Part shown: positions 5,094 through 5,274 of the stretch, piece after piece
How positions within the stretch are numbered: position 1 is the stretch's first letter
Layout of the letters: each line of letters begins with the position of its first letter
Source: Spirochaetia bacterium
GTDB taxonomy: Bacteria; Spirochaetota; Spirochaetia; Treponematales; Breznakiellaceae
Direction of reading: 5' to 3'
Length of the DNA: 5,274 bases
Assembly: GCA_026002265.1 (NCBI GenBank)
Contig: BOBG01000132.1
Location: 1-5,274 of the forward strand
The notes under the pieces: generated by a model
Seen by the model: the letters and a program-made list of their open reading frames with translations, nothing else
Database searches by the model: none
What the model was told of the DNA's origin: nothing
Position numbers and translations under genes: made by a program

Positions 5094-5274
5094 ATGGAGG
5101 CTGAAGGGGTTTTTAAAAAATGGGCATTTCAACTATATTATGGCGCAAAAAGAAATTATCTTCTCACTAATGAGGAAAATAGTATTATAAATAAGATTAT
5201 TGAAAAATATAATAAAGATAAGAAATTTAAAAAAGGAGAAGATTTTTATATTTATGAATATGAAAAAAAGGAAC
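5094..5274 (+). CDS. Unknown AT-rich ORF (partial, 3' end missing)
   Basis: The frame is open from ATG 5094 to the window edge, giving 60 residues beginning MEAEGVFKKWAFQLYYG and continuing as a lysine-, asparagine- and tyrosine-rich sequence with YLLTNEENSIINKIIEKY. It starts 14 bases after the GH18 stop. No ribosome binding site precedes the ATG, so the true start is uncertain, or this may be the tail of a broken gene joined here. Composition returns to that of the AT-rich cassette genes and differs sharply from the GH18 gene. No family is recognised. Confidence 0.4.
   Translation, partial: MEAEGVFKKWAFQLYYGAKRNYLLTNEENSIINKIIEKYNKDKKFKKGEDFYIYEYEKKE

Overview
The window looks like an accessory segment of a spirochete chromosome, most likely Treponema or a close relative. 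Four things suggest this: intergenic palindromes that resemble integron attC sites (integrons are known in Treponema denticola), a decayed DDE transposase of a type I recall from spirochetes, a glycoside hydrolase family 18 lipoprotein, and a patchwork of moderate-GC and very AT-rich genes. The genus is an inference; there is no rRNA or marker gene here.

Layout. (1) Positions 1-1933, minus strand: a two-gene operon. It encodes a 529-residue Ycf46-type AAA+ ATPase, and the next gene starts on the very next base after its stop. That second protein is unrecognised and runs off the left edge. A TTGACA promoter lies just upstream of the ATPase. (2) Positions about 2033-3417, plus strand: an AT-rich island of two genes. 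Each is a single ORF with its own good promoter, and each is followed within about 60 bases by a copy of the same 21-base motif inside an attC-like palindrome. The spacing (ORF, short gap, palindrome; about 750 bases from one palindrome to the next) is that of integron gene cassettes. The first gene encodes an unknown acidic 161-residue protein. The second encodes a CDP-alcohol phosphatidyltransferase, a membrane enzyme of phospholipid synthesis. No integrase is visible. (3) Positions about 3418-3906: fragments of a DDE transposase with frameshifts, stops and a missing catalytic core, abutting the second attC-like site, whose right arm is absent. (4) Positions 3936-5079: a 14-codon reading frame with a strong ribosome binding site, then a GH18 lipoprotein gene that has no good site of its own, which suggests translational coupling. 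(5) Positions 5094-5274: the 5' part of another AT-rich ORF, running off the right edge.

How the genes relate. The ATPase operon and the GH18 gene look like resident genes, while the material between them looks acquired: cassettes plus a dead insertion element. The main point of interest is a probable integrase-less cassette cluster carrying a phospholipid-synthesis enzyme. I see no complete, evidently new defence or biosynthetic system. The nearest candidates are the unknown partner of the AAA+ ATPase and the orphan 161-residue cassette protein.
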